A DNA stretch of 10,620 bases, from contig JARHYY010000093.1 in assembly GCA_029258405.1 (NCBI GenBank), forward strand, positions 1 to 10,620. The letters run 5' to 3'. Below, one piece after another: positions 4,808 to 10,620 of the stretch. Both the position numbers and the translations under genes were made by a program. The notes under the pieces were generated by a model. It saw only the letters and a list, made by a program, of their open reading frames with translations, searched no databases and was not told the origin of the DNA. Source of the stretch: Helicobacteraceae bacterium (GTDB lineage Bacteria > Campylobacterota > Campylobacteria > Campylobacterales > Helicobacteraceae). Positions within the stretch are counted from its first letter, which is position 1, and every line of letters starts with the position of its first letter.

Positions 4808-5992
4808 TTAATGATCACTTTTTTCAAATGCAATAAAATGTTTCAAGCGTTTTGCTACATCTTTAGGGGTAATTTTAGGGCGACCTAAATTTTGCTTGCT
4901 GCCTTTAGCAACTTTTAAGACAATAAACCATGCACCAACATCTTGTGTATGTAAAAAATCTTGAACATAAGTTTTAAATGTTTTTAAATTTTCTGCTTCA
5001 TACACATTTGCATAACCACAACCTTTTGCTATATAAGCAAAATCCACAAATGGAGAAAGATTAAATTGCCCACCTGTACTATCATGAGATTCATTATCAA
5101 GAAGAATATGACAAAAATTATCTCTTTTTTGTGCATAATATGCATTAGTGCTTAATGCTCCAAGCCGCATAAGCAAAGCAGAATCACCATCAATAGCAAT
5201 AACCTTGCGATGAGTTTTTAAAGCTATACCAAGCGATAAAGAACTTACACAACCCATAGAGCCAACCATATAAAACTGGTTTGAAGTATCTCTTATTTCA
5301 TAAAGCTCCCTACCACATTTGCCTGTGGTAGCCAAGAGCAAGGCAGAAGCGTTTAAAGCAAGGGTATGTAAAACTTCAAGAGCCTGCATCCTTGTAGGGT
5401 AGTTATCTTTTGTTGTGTTTGTTTTATGTTTTTGTGCTAATGTTTTTGCATATGGTAAGACATAATGAGAATTAAGTTTTACTGTATCAAAAGTTTTATT
5501 CTTTATGATAAAGAAAAAGCTTTTATTCTGTTCTAAAATCTGCAATGCTGTTCTTATCTGTTCTTTGGCTGTTTGTATATTATCCTCTAAAAAAGCATAA
5601 TGTATAGCACAAACATTTAAGATTTTATCTGTGATTATCCCTAATAACTCATGTTGAGGTTCATCAGTGTTTTTACCTTCACAATCCCTCTCTCCTCTTA
5701 ATGAAACAAAACCCAAAATAGGAATATCAAAAGTATAATTAAGGCTTGTAAGGGGACTTAAGGCATTGCTTAATCCGCTATTTTGCATTAAAACTACACC
5801 ATAGCTTTTAGAAAGAGCCATGCTTATACCGCTTGCTATTGCCACTGCATCACCTTCATTATTGCTCATGATGAATACATTATTATTTATGGCATAATTT
5901 ATAAGCGGGGCAAGATATGAGCAAGGTACGCCTATAAAGTCTTTCAAACCTACACTTTGCAAAAAATCTCCAAACTCTTGTGTGTTAATCAT
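4808..5992 (-). CDS. aepY: Phosphonopyruvate decarboxylase (AepY/Ppd type, TPP-dependent)
   Basis: Thiamine-diphosphate enzyme that decarboxylates 3-phosphonopyruvate to phosphonoacetaldehyde, the step that pulls phosphonate (2-aminoethylphosphonate) synthesis forward. The 394-aa length fits a single-chain enzyme. Family motifs include GVPCSYL (21-27), E46 in NNEGDA (expected to activate TPP), MQNSGL (69-74), SLRGE (97-101), DEPQH (110-114), TTGKCGREL (222-230), VGSMG (243-247) and DNESHDSTGGQ (299-309). The TPP/metal motif reads GDSALLM (269-275) where the usual form is GDGA; the metal-binding aspartate D270 is kept. GAGGGG lies five bases before the ATG. PEP mutase and the transaminase are not in the window. 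Sulfopyruvate decarboxylase is the nearest alternative, but that enzyme is usually two subunits. No clear promoter or terminator was found. Confidence 0.87.
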   Translation of the reverse strand: MINTQEFGDFLQSVGLKDFIGVPCSYLAPLINYAINNNVFIMSNNEGDAVAIASGISMALSKSYGVVLMQNSGLSNALSPLTSLNYTFDIPILGFVSLRGERDCEGKNTDEPQHELLGIITDKILNVCAIHYAFLEDNIQTAKEQIRTALQILEQNKSFFFIIKNKTFDTVKLNSHYVLPYAKTLAQKHKTNTTKDNYPTRMQALEVLHTLALNASALLLATTGKCGRELYEIRDTSNQFYMVGSMGCVSSLSLGIALKTHRKVIAIDGDSALLMRLGALSTNAYYAQKRDNFCHILLDNESHDSTGGQFNLSPFVDFAYIAKGCGYANVYEAENLKTFKTYVQDFLHTQDVGAWFIVLKVAKGSKQNLGRPKITPKDVAKRLKHFIAFEKSDH

Positions 5993-6191
5993 GAATACCC
6001 CTCAATATGATAACAAAGGATTAATGTTATTGAATTCTATGAGCATTTCTTCGTAAGCCCACTTTAAGCAAATTGCAATCTATGTTTCACAATATTTTAT
6101 TTTCGTTAAATATTTCCATTGAGGAACACCGCTACGCCACAAATTACTATTATGCTTTTTATGCCCCAAATAGAATCATTATATAGTACTC

Positions 6192-7766
6192 CTATCTTGC
6201 TATAATATCTTCTATAATCAGTTGTGGTACTTCTGGTGCAAAAATATTGCGGGTGAGCATAAATAATGTATCCACGCTTTTACCTACTTCAAATGCATAT
6301 TGTTGATTAAAGGCTATCGCCTTTAATGATTGATGATGATTTTTAAGCGTCAAAGATGTATGATTTTGATGCACCCCTACACTTTTAATATCTTTAATAA
6401 CTAATCCTTTGCATATAAAACGAGGTTTAGGATTTGCTTCGCCATAAGGCTCAAATGTGTCTAATATCTCGAGCAATTCTGCATCAATACTTTCAAATTT
6501 AATTTCACCCATACATTTTTTATTGTCTTGTTTCTTATGCGATACATCTAAAATATTTTGCAAATTCGTCTTTAAAATCTCTATATTTTCTTGTGTAATC
6601 TCAAGTCCAACAGCTCCCTTATGCCCACCAAAACGCTCAAACAAATGGCTTTGATTCTGTAAAAGATCAATGAGGTTTATACCTCCAAAACTCCTCCCGC
6701 TACCTTTTAAAGTAGTATTTTCTTTCAAAGTCAGCACAAAGCTTGGAATACCAAGCCTGTCGCATAATTTAGCTGCTACAATGCCTAAAACACCCTCATG
6801 CCAATCTTTACCATATGCAATAGCAACTTTATCATCTTTTTGTGTTTGCTTGAACGCTTGTTCAAAAATATCACATTCAATCTCTTTACGCTTTTGGTTT
6901 AATTCTTTAAGTTGATTAAAATAATATTGAGCTTCAGCATTAGTCTTACTCAAAAGAAACCGCACAGAAATAACCGCATCATCCATTCTACCCGCACTAT
7001 TTAATAAAGGGGCAATTTGATAGGAAACATCTTCACTATTAAATTCATCTTTTTTAAAGTTCTCTTTCAATATAACAAATGCTGGTCTTCTTGAAATTTT
7101 AATATTCTTTAATCCTTTTTTAAGTAATAAACGATTAATGCCAACAAGGGGCATTACATCAGCAATGATGGCTAAAGATAGAATATCTAAAGAATAACTC
7201 ATGTTATATGATTGAACTTGCATTCTTTTCTTCAATGCTGCTACAAGATACCAAGCCACATTTGCTCCACAAATTTCTTTTTGAGGAAAAGGACAATAAG
7301 GCAATTTTGGATTGACAATAACAAGAGCATCTGGAAGTTTTTCAGAGGGAATATGATGATCTGTAATAATAAGCTTAATACCCCTTTTTTTACATAATGT
7401 AGCAGCATTATAAGCGGTAATACCATTATCTACGGTAATAACTAAATCAGCATCAATCCGCTCAATAATCCCCTCTGAAAGCCCATATCCATCATGAAAA
7501 CGATTAGGTATGACAAATTCATAAGGATAAGATAAGAAATCAAAAAAATTGCATAAAATTGTTGTCCCGACTACTCCATCAACATCATAATCCCCAACAA
7601 TAGCAATTTTTTCTTTTTTGCTCATGCTTTCTACGATGGCATTAACTGCCTCTTTCATACCTGCAAAACAATAAGGTTGAGGAATTTCTTTTGTACTTTT
7701 AAAAACTTCATCTTTAAAACGGTCGTGCAATATTCTCTTAATATCTTTTTTATCAAGCGGTTCCAT
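6192..7766 (-). CDS. recJ: Single-stranded-DNA-specific 5'-3' exonuclease RecJ
   Basis: DHH-family, metal-dependent nuclease that degrades single-stranded DNA 5' to 3' in recombination and mismatch or base repair. The 524-aa protein has the catalytic motifs in order: DYDVDG (59-64), DNG (113-115), DHH (136-138), DILSLAIIADVMPL (193-206) and SAGRMDD (257-263). The DHHA1 part follows, with WHEGVLGIVAAKL (322-334), GSGRSFGG (355-362) and GGHKGAVG (380-387), then an OB-like C-terminal domain beginning near FEPYGEANPKPRF. ATG at 7766 is the start because AGAGG stands seven bases upstream and it falls 4 bp after the pyrG stop. The open frame runs on to 7880, but that extension only reads the end of pyrG in another frame. 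It is shorter than E. coli RecJ (577 aa), as in other Helicobacter. It is probably co-transcribed with pyrG. Confidence 0.94.
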   Translation of the reverse strand: MEPLDKKDIKRILHDRFKDEVFKSTKEIPQPYCFAGMKEAVNAIVESMSKKEKIAIVGDYDVDGVVGTTILCNFFDFLSYPYEFVIPNRFHDGYGLSEGIIERIDADLVITVDNGITAYNAATLCKKRGIKLIITDHHIPSEKLPDALVIVNPKLPYCPFPQKEICGANVAWYLVAALKKRMQVQSYNMSYSLDILSLAIIADVMPLVGINRLLLKKGLKNIKISRRPAFVILKENFKKDEFNSEDVSYQIAPLLNSAGRMDDAVISVRFLLSKTNAEAQYYFNQLKELNQKRKEIECDIFEQAFKQTQKDDKVAIAYGKDWHEGVLGIVAAKLCDRLGIPSFVLTLKENTTLKGSGRSFGGINLIDLLQNQSHLFERFGGHKGAVGLEITQENIEILKTNLQNILDVSHKKQDNKKCMGEIKFESIDAELLEILDTFEPYGEANPKPRFICKGLVIKDIKSVGVHQNHTSLTLKNHHQSLKAIAFNQQYAFEVGKSVDTLFMLTRNIFAPEVPQLIIEDIIAR

Positions 7767-7770
7767 GATT

Positions 7771-9411
7771 TTACCTCTTATGCTTTTTGAAATATAATGC
7801 CTTTTGCAAAAAAGTGGTAATAATAGGGCTTGGGTTTTGCAATCTCGAAGTAAATTCTGGGTGAAACTGCACTCCAACAAACCAATTATGTCCCAAAAGT
7901 TCTAATGCTTCAATAAGCCCATTTGACTCACCAGACACAATAAGCCCAGCTTTTTCAAATTGTGCTCTATAAGCAGGGTTAATTTCATAGCGATGCCTAT
8001 GGCGTTCATTGACGATTGATACACCCTTATAAGCTTCTTGCAATTTTGAGCCTTGCAAAATATGGCATTCATATTCACCTAAACGCATAGTGCCACCTTT
8101 ATGCGAAGTTTTTGTACGAATTTGTCTTTTTCCATTTTGATCAATAAAATGTTCAATAAGATAAATTACAGGCTCTGGTGTATTAGTATTAAATTCTATT
8201 GAATCAGCTTCAGATACACCTAAGACATTACGCATAAATTCAATTAATGCAAGTTGCATACCTAAACAAATGCCTAAAAAAGGCACTTGTTGTTCTCGCG
8301 CATAGCGGATAGCCTCTATCTTGCCACCAACCCCACGAACACCAAATCCCCCGGGCACTAAAATGCCATCAACAAACTCTAGCATTTTAAAACCATTATT
8401 ATAAATATCCTCACTATCGCACCATTTAATATTTACCTGTGTATCTAAATTTGCACCTGAATGCACCAATGCTTCAATAAGGGATTTATACGATTCTTTT
8501 AAGCTTAAATACTTGCCCACAAAAGCAATAGTTATTTCATCTTTAGGAAAAAGGATTTGCTTTACCAACTTATCCCAACTTTCCATTTTGGGCTCAAGCT
8601 TCTTAAGGCTTAAATGGCGACTAATAGGGCTTAACAATCCCTCGCGAACAAAACTTAAGGGCACTTGATAAATGCTTGGAGCATCCTCTGCCACAATTAC
8701 GCTATCCATATCTACATCACAAGAAAACGAAAGCTTCCTTTTTAACTCTAAAGGGAGTGGTTTTTCGCATCGTGCAATAATAATTTGTGGTGTAATGCCA
8801 ATGCGCCTAAGCTCTTGAACACTATGCTGTGTAGGCTTTGTTTTGAGCTCTCCAGCGGCTCTCATAAGTGGTATAAGTGTTACATGGACACTAATGACTT
8901 TTTGCATACTAAGTTCTTGCTTCATCTCTCGCATAGCCTCTAAAAAAGGCATACCTTCGATATCGCCTACAGTACCACCAAGTTCTACTACTAAGCATTC
9001 TACATCTTCGCCTGCCAAGAGAATTCGTCTCTTTATTTCATCAACGATATGAGGTATAATCTGTATCGTCTGCCCTAAATAGCCACCTTTTCTCTCCTTT
9101 TCAATAACACTTAAATACACCTGCCCTGTAGTAAAGTTATTTTTTGATGAAAAATTTACATCTAAAAATCGCTCATAATGCCCTATGTCTAAATCTGTTT
9201 CTGCTCCATCATATGTTACAAAAACCTCACCATGTTCAAATGGACTCATAGTTCCTGGATCAACATTTATATAAGGATCTATCTTTAATATCCCTACTTT
9301 ATAACCAGAATGCTTAAGTAAAGTAGCAATAGAGGCAGATGTAATTCCTTTGCCTAAAGAACTTAAAACACCACCAGTAACAAAAATATAAATCTTTTGA
9401 TTCTCATCCAA
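7771..9411 (-). CDS. pyrG: CTP synthase
   Basis: Cytoplasmic enzyme that makes CTP from UTP, ATP and glutamine. The 546-aa length is standard. The N-terminal synthetase domain has FVTGGVLSSLGKG (10-22), KIDPYINVDPGTMSPFEHGEV (43-63) and ELGGTVGDIEGMPFLEA (143-159). The C-terminal class I glutaminase domain has VPGGFGVRG (352-360), nucleophile C382 in GICLGMQ, and H517 and E519 in FHPEF. The start codon is TTG: AAGGA (9418-9422) is six bases upstream and the protein aligns with the family from the next residues. The nearest ATG, four bases further in, is out of frame. It is the first gene of a pyrG-recJ unit, which I recall also being adjacent in H. pylori, and is divergent from the DUF2400-family gene. 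Confidence 0.97.
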   Translation of the reverse strand: MDENQKIYIFVTGGVLSSLGKGITSASIATLLKHSGYKVGILKIDPYINVDPGTMSPFEHGEVFVTYDGAETDLDIGHYERFLDVNFSSKNNFTTGQVYLSVIEKERKGGYLGQTIQIIPHIVDEIKRRILLAGEDVECLVVELGGTVGDIEGMPFLEAMREMKQELSMQKVISVHVTLIPLMRAAGELKTKPTQHSVQELRRIGITPQIIIARCEKPLPLELKRKLSFSCDVDMDSVIVAEDAPSIYQVPLSFVREGLLSPISRHLSLKKLEPKMESWDKLVKQILFPKDEITIAFVGKYLSLKESYKSLIEALVHSGANLDTQVNIKWCDSEDIYNNGFKMLEFVDGILVPGGFGVRGVGGKIEAIRYAREQQVPFLGICLGMQLALIEFMRNVLGVSEADSIEFNTNTPEPVIYLIEHFIDQNGKRQIRTKTSHKGGTMRLGEYECHILQGSKLQEAYKGVSIVNERHRHRYEINPAYRAQFEKAGLIVSGESNGLIEALELLGHNWFVGVQFHPEFTSRLQNPSPIITTFLQKALYFKKHKR

Positions 9412-9417
9412 TCTCTA

Positions 9418-9422
9418 TCCTT
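9418..9422 (-). promoter_or_regulatory. Ribosome binding site supporting the TTG start of pyrG
   Basis: AAGGA on the minus strand, six bases before TTG at 9411. An out-of-frame ATG at 9407 would be ten bases away, so TTG is the better-placed initiator. Confidence 0.7.
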
Positions 9423-9429
9423 TTATTTA

Positions 9430-9435
9430 ATTGTA
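9430..9435 (-). promoter_or_regulatory. Likely -10 box of pyrG-recJ
   Basis: TACAAT on the minus strand, 18 bases before the start codon; transcription would begin near 9423, at the ribosome binding site, giving a very short leader. A TAAAAT box further upstream (about 9452-9457) is an alternative and would give a more usual leader. Confidence 0.35.
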
Positions 9436-9525
9436 TCTTTTATTTGCTTATATTTTAACCAATTGTTTTCATAAACACAAATGCTTTCAATTACAGAGCT
9501 AAGAGTTAGCAAAGCTTGCAAATAC

Positions 9526-9531
9526 TACAAT
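9526..9531 (+). promoter_or_regulatory. Likely -10 box of the DUF2400-family gene
   Basis: TACAAT on the plus strand; transcription would start near 9538. It falls inside the possible N-terminal extension from TTG at 9516, so it supports the ATG at 9579 as the real start. Confidence 0.4.
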
Positions 9532-9578
9532 CCCATATTTTACTTATAGAGCATTGTGGGATAAAAATAGGTAATCAA

Positions 9579-10361
9579 ATGTTAGATGAGATGATGATAA
9601 AAAAATTTCTTAATGAACAGTATGAGTATTTTAATGCTTTAGAATTTTTACATTGCCATCCTGATCCATTAAACATAGTACATAAATATAAAGATTTTAA
9701 ACATATAAGTGAATTAGCATTTATATGTGCTTTATATAGCTATGGCAATGCAAAAATGATTGTGAAAAATTTAGAAAACATGCCTTTTGAATTACTGTTA
9801 GATACTGCAGCCATTATACATACCGCACAAAAACATTTCCCCTATTATCGCTTTCAAAGTAGCGAAGATACTAAAGAATGTTTTTTATGTATGGCTGAAA
9901 TTATTAAAATAGGGGGATTAAAGAGTGTTTTTTTAAGGCAATATAAAAAATACAACGATATACAACAAGCCTTATTAGCAACACAGCAATTCCTACAAAG
10001 ACACATTCGCAACAAAAGCAAAGGGCTTAATTTTCTCTTTGGCAGATCAAATGCACAATCGCCACTTAAACGGTATAATATGTTTTTACGCTGGATGGTG
10101 CGAAAAGATGCACTTGATTTGGGGCTATGGCAGGAGATTGCCCCTAGTGCATTGCTCATTCCTCTTGATACACACACTTTTAGAATCGCAAAACTTCTTG
10201 GGCTTTGCAAAAGCTCTTCTTGCAGCATTAAGGCAGTAAGAGAGATTACGAGCTTTCTTCGGCAGTGCGACCCAAAGGACCCTATAAAATATGATTTCGC
10301 CCTCTATCGTATAGGACAACTTAAATATAATGTATTAGCAAATATTCAATTAATAGAGTGA
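9579..10361 (+). CDS. TIGR02757 / DUF2400-family protein, possible HhH DNA-repair-like fold
   Basis: Conserved bacterial family of unknown function. The 260-aa protein opens with FLNEQYEYFN (10-19), followed by a helical section (45-66) with the pattern ELAFICALYSYGNAKMIVKNL. The strongest match is in the C-terminal half: SPLKRYNMFLRWMVRKD (161-177), LGLW (181-184), LLIPLDTHTFRIAKLLGL (192-209) and DPKDPIKYDFALYRIGQ (231-247). That conserved part resembles the helix-hairpin-helix base-excision glycosylase superfamily, which would suit a DNA-binding or repair role, but this is inference; no iron-sulfur cysteine cluster is seen. I use ATG at 9579 (AGG seven bases upstream) because the family begins close to FLNEQY and a likely -10 box lies before it. 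A frame from TTG at 9516 is possible; ATGs at 9591 and 9594 are alternatives. Confidence 0.82.
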   Translation: MLDEMMIKKFLNEQYEYFNALEFLHCHPDPLNIVHKYKDFKHISELAFICALYSYGNAKMIVKNLENMPFELLLDTAAIIHTAQKHFPYYRFQSSEDTKECFLCMAEIIKIGGLKSVFLRQYKKYNDIQQALLATQQFLQRHIRNKSKGLNFLFGRSNAQSPLKRYNMFLRWMVRKDALDLGLWQEIAPSALLIPLDTHTFRIAKLLGLCKSSSCSIKAVREITSFLRQCDPKDPIKYDFALYRIGQLKYNVLANIQLIE

Positions 10362-10372
10362 GCCTTAAAGGA

Positions 10373-10422
10373 ATTACTTAACCTCATAGTACAAACCTAA
10401 GGGTTTGGGGTTAAGGAGTAAT
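10373..10422. repeat. Bulged 13-bp intergenic hairpin
   Basis: ATTACT (10373-10378) pairs with AGTAAT (10417-10422), and TAACCTC (10379-10385) with GGGGTTA (10407-10413), leaving AGG bulged on the 3' side and one G-T pair. The loop holds a smaller stem, AAACC with GGTTT. It starts 11 bases past the stop of the DUF2400-family gene and could end that transcript or belong to the leader of the next gene. No T-run follows on the plus strand, so it is not a clear intrinsic terminator. Confidence 0.5.
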
Positions 10423-10439
10423 ACTTTAGAGTACTATAA

Positions 10440-10474
10440 GCACCTAAGAATATATAACAATACTCATAGGGTGC
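10440..10474 (+). other. Hairpin in the spacer before the last gene
   Basis: GCACC (10440-10444) pairs with GGTGC (10470-10474), extended by TA/TA after a one-base bulge, around a loop of about 20 bases. A further small hairpin, GGTTT with AAACC, lies at 10498-10514. Confidence 0.3.
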
Positions 10475-10558
10475 GTAAATATAAGAGTAAAAGCACAGGT
10501 TTCTTGGATAAACCAAAATAGCACAATCAAACTTATTACATATACATAAAAAAATAGC

Positions 10559-10564
10559 TACAAT
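10559..10564 (+). promoter_or_regulatory. Likely -10 box of the truncated last gene
   Basis: TACAAT, 27 bases before the ATG at 10592, with an A7 run just upstream. Transcription would start near 10571, leaving the intergenic hairpins outside the transcript. Confidence 0.4.
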
Positions 10565-10591
10565 GCTAAAAATCTCTTAAAGGAGCTTCAA

Positions 10592-10620
10592 ATGACAGTT
10601 ATACTAACACAACAAACACA
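10592..10620 (+). CDS. Start of an unidentified protein, cut by the window edge
   Basis: Only nine codons are visible (MTVILTQQT, then a partial codon), too few to recognise a family. A strong ribosome binding site, AAAGGAG, lies six bases before the ATG and a TACAAT box is 27 bases upstream, so a real gene very likely begins here. It is in the same direction as the DUF2400-family gene but separated by 230 bp of structured spacer, so it is probably a separate unit. Confidence 0.7.

Noticed and set aside
4651..4833. 60-codon minus-strand frame between copy B and aepY
   Set aside because: It starts at TTG with no ribosome binding site, overlaps the end of aepY and runs into the repeat; the lysine/serine-rich composition fits random AT-rich sequence.
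4682..4888. 68-codon plus-strand frame antisense to the end of aepY
   Set aside because: It overlaps a confident gene on the other strand and has no ribosome binding site or recognisable motif.
7767..7880. 38-residue N-terminal extension of RecJ
   Set aside because: It only reads the end of pyrG in another frame; ATG at 7766 has a ribosome binding site and matches the family start.
9516..9578. N-terminal extension of the DUF2400-family protein from TTG
   Set aside because: There is no ribosome binding site near the TTG, the residues do not fit the family, and a TACAAT box lies inside it.
9854..10228. 124-codon minus-strand frame inside the DUF2400-family gene
   Set aside because: It is fully antisense to a gene with strong family motifs and has no start signal or recognisable domain.

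Overview
The window is AT-rich, compactly coded DNA that looks like a chromosome segment of a Helicobacter-type member of the Campylobacterota, probably of the enterohepatic kind. The reasons are AAGGA-type ribosome binding sites, TATAAT/TACAAT -10 boxes without a recognisable -35, many A/T homopolymer runs, and a pyrG-recJ pair arranged as I remember it from Helicobacter pylori. The genus is an inference from style and gene order, not from a database search.

Layout from left to right. Positions 1-453 hold no gene. They contain a short motif resembling group II intron domain V (47-77), followed by copy A of a structured repeat (about 121-275). Next is a minus-strand operon, pabB-pabC-pabA (2898 down to 454), which encodes the complete conversion of chorismate to 4-aminobenzoate for folate synthesis; all three genes overlap or abut. 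Divergent from it is a secreted M23 murein peptidase (3111-3920, plus). An 887-bp gene-free stretch follows (3921-4807). It carries about ten inverted repeats, including a perfect 16-bp hairpin, and copy B of the repeat. Then come three minus-strand genes: aepY (phosphonopyruvate decarboxylase), recJ and pyrG. recJ follows pyrG by 4 bp, whereas aepY sits about 200 bp downstream with its own ribosome binding site. Divergent from pyrG is a DUF2400/TIGR02757-family gene (plus). A structured 230-bp spacer then leads to the first nine codons of another plus-strand gene cut off by the window edge.

The coding genes are mostly housekeeping: folate precursor, CTP supply, single-strand DNA exonuclease and cell-wall trimming. 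The exception is aepY, a phosphonate-pathway enzyme whose usual partners (PEP mutase, aminoethylphosphonate transaminase) are not in the window. The less explained material is in the spacers: a diverged dispersed repeat, dense hairpins with their own possible promoter, and the domain V-like motif. I see no CRISPR array, tRNA, rRNA, transposase or phage gene.

Five annotated starts differ from the longest open frame. pabA, pabB, recJ and the DUF2400 gene start further in, on ribosome-binding-site, family-alignment or promoter grounds. pyrG uses TTG.
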